Source of the DNA: Guillardia theta CCMP2712 | Taxonomy: Eukaryota; Cryptophyceae; Pyrenomonadales; Geminigeraceae | NCBI RefSeq assembly: GCF_000315625.1 | Contig: NW_005434672.1 | Span: 537,426-601,425, forward strand | DNA length: 64,000 nucleotides | Direction: 5' to 3' | Part shown: piece after piece, positions 60,127-64,000 of the stretch | Position numbering within the stretch: position 1 is the first letter of the stretch | Layout of the letters: the number at the start of each line of letters is the position of its first letter | Position numbers and translations under genes: made by a program | Notes under the pieces: model-generated | The model's input: the letters and a program-made list of their open reading frames with translations, nothing else | The model's database searches: none | Told to the model about the DNA's origin: nothing

Positions 60127-61605
60127 TCAATCCGCAGGAGCTGATGAAGAGCTCACTTGAAGGGACACCAGAGGTTGTAGCGTATCTGTCATACGGTCAA
60201 GGAAGCTGAAGCAACATCTCGCAAAGGCGTTCAACCTTGCAACCATTTTCCTCAAAATTTCGTAGCCTTGCATTAGTTTTCCGACCACTACGTTCCTACC
60301 ATCCAGCCACTCTGCCCTGCAGAGTTTGAGCCATAGCTTTTTGTAGCGTGCAGAACAGTCACCTAGCAAGTAGAATAGCAAATTGAGAATTGTTCGAATC
60401 AGGGCCGTTGTTGATCATGGTCAAAATACCTGGCAAAGTCACAAGTCAGTCTTGCAGAAACATGCAAGAGGCGCGTAAAGGAAAAACAGAGGGCAAGAAT
60501 GTGGTTCAGGTTCAGGGAGGTTTGGCATTCTTGCATGGAAATAAAGCGGGTTCAATCTTGCCTGGCCCGACATGGCAGAGCTCGAAACTTTCGTCTGGAA
60601 AAGTGTCTCCATAGACTGATCTTCCGCCGGATCCGTCCCCATTCGTAACATCCCCCGATACGACCATGAAGTTTTCTATGATGGAATGTACTCGACATCT
60701 CCTGTAGGTCAGCTCGTCCTAAAAATCCCGGAGAAGGAAAAAGTTACGACGTGTTTGCCAGCTCACTCTTGAAACGATCCATCAACTAGATATGATACCT
60801 TGGCAGGATCACCACAACACAGCGAGATAAAATTCTTGGCTGTCCTAGGAACAATGTCTTCGAATATCTCGAATACGAGCTTACCAATGACAGTATCTTC
60901 CGAAGAGAATTCAAGGAAAATCATCTGACCAGGCATCCATGGAGTTAGTGGCGTCTTAAACCTTGTTGTAGGCCACAAGGCACTCACCGGATTCTTCTTT
61001 TGCAGAGCAGGGTTTAGTGCTTGAATGGGATAATCATATATCGTGGGAGAAGCATAGTAATCCTCCACAGTTTCAACGAAGGCATTGACCGACTTGAGGG
61101 TCTGTCGTTCCCTGTACGCCGTGCTTCCTGTTCCACTCCTATGCAGAATGCACAATCCCAACTCGTCGTCGTTGTCTACCGACTTCTCTTCACCTTCTAC
61201 GTCGGGAACCTCCACCTGCACTGCCCCATTCTCGACTAAACCGGGGCGCGAGACGTCCTGTTTCGATACTGTTTCCCTCGCCTGTGCTTCGCGAGTGCCT
61301 ATCGTGCTTGCATTTTCCGTTCTGACAACATCACTTTGAGCCTCTTCCTGGGCAATCTCTATCGGACTTGCATTGACTTGCTCCATTGTCTCTCCTTTCC
61401 CCACAGTCTCCTCCTCTTTCTCTGTCTTTCCGCCCGAACTTCCTGAGAAGTTGTTGTCCTTTTCACTATCCCTTGCTCTTTCGTCCTCTCCACCATCTCC
61501 TTCGCACTCCTTCTCGTCTTGCTGCTTCTGTGTCTCTCCCTGGCTGCTCTCCTGCCTATCCTCCTCCACGCTCCCCTCCACCCCTGAGGGTGGCGTCAAC
61601 GCCAT
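60127..61605 (-). CDS. Cyclophilin-fold protein with degenerate active site
   Basis: Exons 60988-61605, 60799-60924, 60562-60718, 60363-60429 and 60127-60316 join in phase. The N-terminal half is acidic and disordered (EEDRQESSQGETQKQQDEKE). The C-terminal half is a cyclophilin domain: MIFLEFSSEDTVIGKLVFEI, FEDIVPRTAKNFISLCCGDP, DELTYRRCRVHSIIENFMVV, SGDVTNGDGSGGRSVYGD, FELCHVGPG, ILTMINNGPDSNNSQFAILL and AEWLDGRNVVVGKLMQGYE. In cyclophilin A numbering the catalytic Arg55 (FHRII) is Ser here (VHSII), Gln63 is Val, Phe113 is Ala and His126 is Asn; Trp121 is kept. It is probably a non-catalytic proline-binding or scaffold protein. The intron at 60430-60561 starts with GC (AG|GCAAGA). Confidence 0.82.
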
Positions 61606-62942
61606 CCTCGACTCTCCTGATTGTCCTCACTGTGACATAGCCGTGCTTGGCCTGAAAACTGCAGTCCGATCATCATCGGCGTCAGTAGTTTCAATGACCC
61701 CGGCGCTGCGCTGCCCGGCCACTGACACGGTGCGGGCCGGGCCGCCCGGGCCTCACCGTGGCACGGCATTTACTGAGTTACGGTGGCCGCCCGCCGGCAA
61801 CTTGCCGCAGTGCAGCCGCGCGGCCGCCGGACTCTCCGACACTGTGACCGTCCGACAGTGCACCGGCGCGGCCCGGGCCGCGGCGCCCGGCGGCGTGACC
61901 GTCCGACGGTCACGCGGCAGCACTGCGGCAGGCCCCCGGGTGACCGGGCCGGTCTGTGCTCCGAGGCTCCGGCCCGCGGGCCCCGCCACCGGTCGCGGCA
62001 CGCCGAGTCCACCGCGCCGAGCCTGAGCCTGACTCAGTGTGACCGTACTCCGACACCGGCCCGGCCCCGGGCCCGGCCCGGGCCCGGCCCCGCGGTCCGG
62101 CGTCCGATCACAGTTCAACGGTTCCGACGTCGGACCGACTCGCCGGAAGGCTTCGCGGCCTGCTACCCGCCGCCGCCGGCGTGACCCCGCGTGACCCGGC
62201 GTACAGACTTACTGTCAGTGTCGGACCAACACTGGCCGCTGTGGCCCCGGGGGGCGTGGCAGTTCCCCGCAGTGCAAGTCTGAGTGTGTCACGGCGGCAC
62301 GCCGGGCCGGGCCCGCCGGCCCCGGGCCACGGGGCCGTCGGCCGGCGGCGCGGCCACTGTCACAAACACGCCTGAACTTCAGTCACCTCTACCCTAGTTT
62401 GCTGACCAAGGGGGTAGGGGGTGGATGTTGGGCTATCGGCCTAGTGGATGTCAGGGGTAGCTGATGGGGGGAAGGAGGGGTTAGGTGAGGGTCAGCCACT
62501 TTCGTATCCCCGGCCCCACCACCCTCAGACTTAGCGACCCACCACCCCCACCCCCTGATTCTATAAATTCTTTCCTTAGTTTGATAGGGTGCATTACCCA
62601 CCCCTACCCCCTAAAGCAGTATTTGTTCAAACTGGCGTGTAGATAGCACCTGAATCCCAAGCCGCAGCACCGTCACCGCATGCCACTGCTGTGAACGATT
62701 CTTGTTAGGGCACGGATGCACAAATCATCATGTACATGCGTCCTTTCTTCATCATGATCAGGATAACATGCGTCCTTTCTTCATCGTCATTATGTTCATC
62801 ACCATCACCACCATTATCTTCAGCACTATTACCACCTTCACAACCGCCACCATCATGAACATTCTTCCATCGATCTTGCACACCGAGATTATTCGTTCTC
62901 ACTGATTTCTGACACGGTTGCAACTGCAAGGTATAAGCAGCA
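61606..62942. repeat. Intergenic island: GC-rich module then C/G-rich module
   Basis: About 61,640-62,380 is very GC-rich (CCGGCCCGGGCC strings), with GGCGTCCGATCAC at 62098 (also at 9388) and GACTCAGTGTGACC at 62031. About 62,390-62,620 switches to GGGGTAGGGG/CCCCTACCCC sequence. A 20-bp direct repeat ACATGCGTCCTTTCTTCATC occurs at about 62,735 and 62,767. No gene seen. Confidence 0.7.
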
Positions 62943-63659
62943 TTGGACTCCAAACAGATGCATCTAGGGATGACATCCCTCCTGCGCTCGAGCCTTTTCT
63001 TCCTCTTGGTGGTAATCACCAAAGTCTCCGTGGGTAGCTCTGATAGCACCCACCCTCCTCCTTCCTTGCTCTCTCAAAGTGTCCTTCGAGGTGGATCCCA
63101 GGTAGAATCCCTGGGCCCCAAGGGGGGTGTGAGGCTGCCGAGAAGGCAGGGGTATGCCTGTCATACAGCGCGGCCGGACGTTTGTTACAACGAAGAGTTT
63201 GAGGAGGACGGGGATTCGAAGATGGGAATCCCTACCAGACAGTACAGGGAGTGCCTGCAACCCGGAAGCGACCCGGCGACAGTCGCAGGAGAAGCCTCCT
63301 ACAATGATGATGAAGTGAACCCTCCCCCGCACAGGACAGAGCCCCCGCAGAGCGCTAAACCTGTGGAGTTCGGACACGTGTGCGGGAATCTGAAGAAGAT
63401 GCTGATATCAGGAGGGAACCAAGCGCACATTCGGAAAGAGCTCAAGGAGATGTTTTGCACCATCTTGGCCTCCAGTCCTGACGACATGACCGCACTCTTG
63501 TGCTTTCTTAGAGATCAGATCTCTTCGCCGACACTGGCTGGTATCGAACTGATTCCCTCCAGCATCATCGTCAAGGCGCTGGCTGAGTCTTGTGGCAAGA
63601 CCTTCGACGGCGTGCGAGATTGTATCGCCCAGGCGAGCCCTCCTCTCCTCCCCTGTTAA
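62943..63659 (+). CDS. DNA-ligase N-terminal-like domain with signal peptide, no catalytic domain
   Basis: Open frame of 238 aa. The N-terminus MTSLLRSSLFFLLVVITKVS is a strong signal peptide. Residues about 140-225 (VEFGHVCGNLKKMLISGGNQ, IRKELKEMFCTILASSPDDM, TALLCFLRDQISSPTLAGIE, IIVKALAESCGKTFDGVRD) follow the pattern of the helical DNA-binding domain of ATP-dependent DNA ligases, including the xSPDDM, LaGIEL and KALAESxGKTxDxVR positions. The nucleotidyltransferase (KxDG) core is absent from the remaining 340 bp. Either the gene continues through introns beyond the window, or this is a detached domain. The signal peptide would put it in the ER, plastid or periplastid route. The middle is Cys- and Pro-rich. 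Confidence 0.55.
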   Translation: MDSKQMHLGMTSLLRSSLFFLLVVITKVSVGSSDSTHPPPSLLSQSVLRGGSQVESLGPKGGVRLPRRQGYACHTARPDVCYNEEFEEDGDSKMGIPTRQYRECLQPGSDPATVAGEASYNDDEVNPPPHRTEPPQSAKPVEFGHVCGNLKKMLISGGNQAHIRKELKEMFCTILASSPDDMTALLCFLRDQISSPTLAGIELIPSSIIVKALAESCGKTFDGVRDCIAQASPPLLPC

Positions 63660-64000
63660 CCCCTCCCCTCCTCTCCTCCCTTCTCCTCCCCTCTCCTCCC
63701 CTCTACACACGTCAATGCGACGGATTATCTGCCCGACACTTGGATAATATTTTTTCAGCATAAGAATAATAATGAGATCTGTAAATCTGGGGAAGAACTG
63801 TACACAATTTGATTGAAAAGGTCACATGTGCGCTGGGCCACTTACTTAGTTTTGTGGCCTCGCTCAGTTCCACTCTCAATAATCACGTTCAGACATGATG
63901 ATTTCTTGTCTCACACGAGATTATTCCGATCACTACTTATTAGTACACAGAATGAATCTACCACCTGCACTGCAACACTACACTGCTTCCATCTATGAAT
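63660..64000. other. 3' flank to window end
   Basis: Starts with a CTCC/TCTCC tract; a TTTTTTCAG acceptor-like site lies near 63,750, after which no frame stays open for long. I see no further coding sequence. Confidence 0.4.

Noticed and set aside
62000-62380. Arg/Pro-rich open frames in the GC-rich blocks
   Set aside because: High GC removes stop codons on all frames; both strands are open together, which is what composition alone would give.

Overview
This is a nuclear eukaryotic window that is gene-dense, packed with short spliceosomal introns (mostly about 43-130 nt, GT-AG with some apparent GC-AG), and broken up by GC-rich and G-rich intergenic islands. I infer a biflagellate alga with a complex red plastid, most likely a cryptophyte such as Guillardia theta. 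The clues are an N-terminal signal peptide ending in ASSF on a glyoxalase-fold protein (the bipartite plastid-targeting style of red-derived complex plastids), flagellar or centrin-associated genes (enkurin, an Sfi1-like protein), a type II proton pyrophosphatase, and the very high intron density. The species is inference; no ribosomal or organelle marker is present. Almost all genes are split, so the models below were built by reading splice sites and phases by eye. Coordinates are outer coding limits unless exons are listed.

Layout. 1-7.9 kb: a MAP-kinase-kinase-like kinase entering from the left edge (-), a repeat-rich gap, a long coiled-coil gene with many small exons (+), and an intronless orphan (-). 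7.9-10.2 kb: a G-rich plus GC-rich repeat island. 10.2-14.7 kb: a K+-independent H+-pyrophosphatase (+). 14.7-18 kb: pyrimidine-rich and G-rich intergenic DNA. 18-22 kb: casein kinase 1 (+) convergent with Rab2 (-). 24-29 kb: a PDZ protein (+), a TraB-family protein (-), an unknown membrane protein (+) and a plastid-targeted double-VOC protein (-). 30-37.9 kb: an unknown membrane protein (+), a glycine-rich AS8-like protein with a (CTG)78 intron (-), a small secreted Cys protein (-), a GALK2-like sugar kinase (+) and an unknown basic protein (-).

39-48.4 kb: a cysteine-rich GRAM/PH-like protein (+), enkurin (+), an F-box protein (+), and two unknown genes (+ then -). 48.5-51 kb: a C2H2 zinc-finger gene whose fingers are cut by introns (+), followed by a GFA/CENP-V-type protein (+). 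51.3-58.7 kb: a membrane-anchored unknown (-), a PAQR receptor (+), a small acidic protein (+), an Sfi1-like repeat protein (-) and a small unknown (-). 58.9-64 kb: U1-70K (+), a cyclophilin with a degenerate active site (-), a GC island, and a signal-peptide-bearing DNA-ligase N-terminal domain (+).

The genes do not form an operon-like pathway. They are ordinary eukaryotic housekeeping genes (signalling, vesicle traffic, splicing, vacuolar energetics, flagellum/centrin, plastid) separated by a recurring two-part repeat: a GC-rich module carrying tags such as GTCCGATCCGAC and ACTCAGTGA next to a GGGGTAGGGG-type module. That composite repeat family is the most unusual structure in the window.
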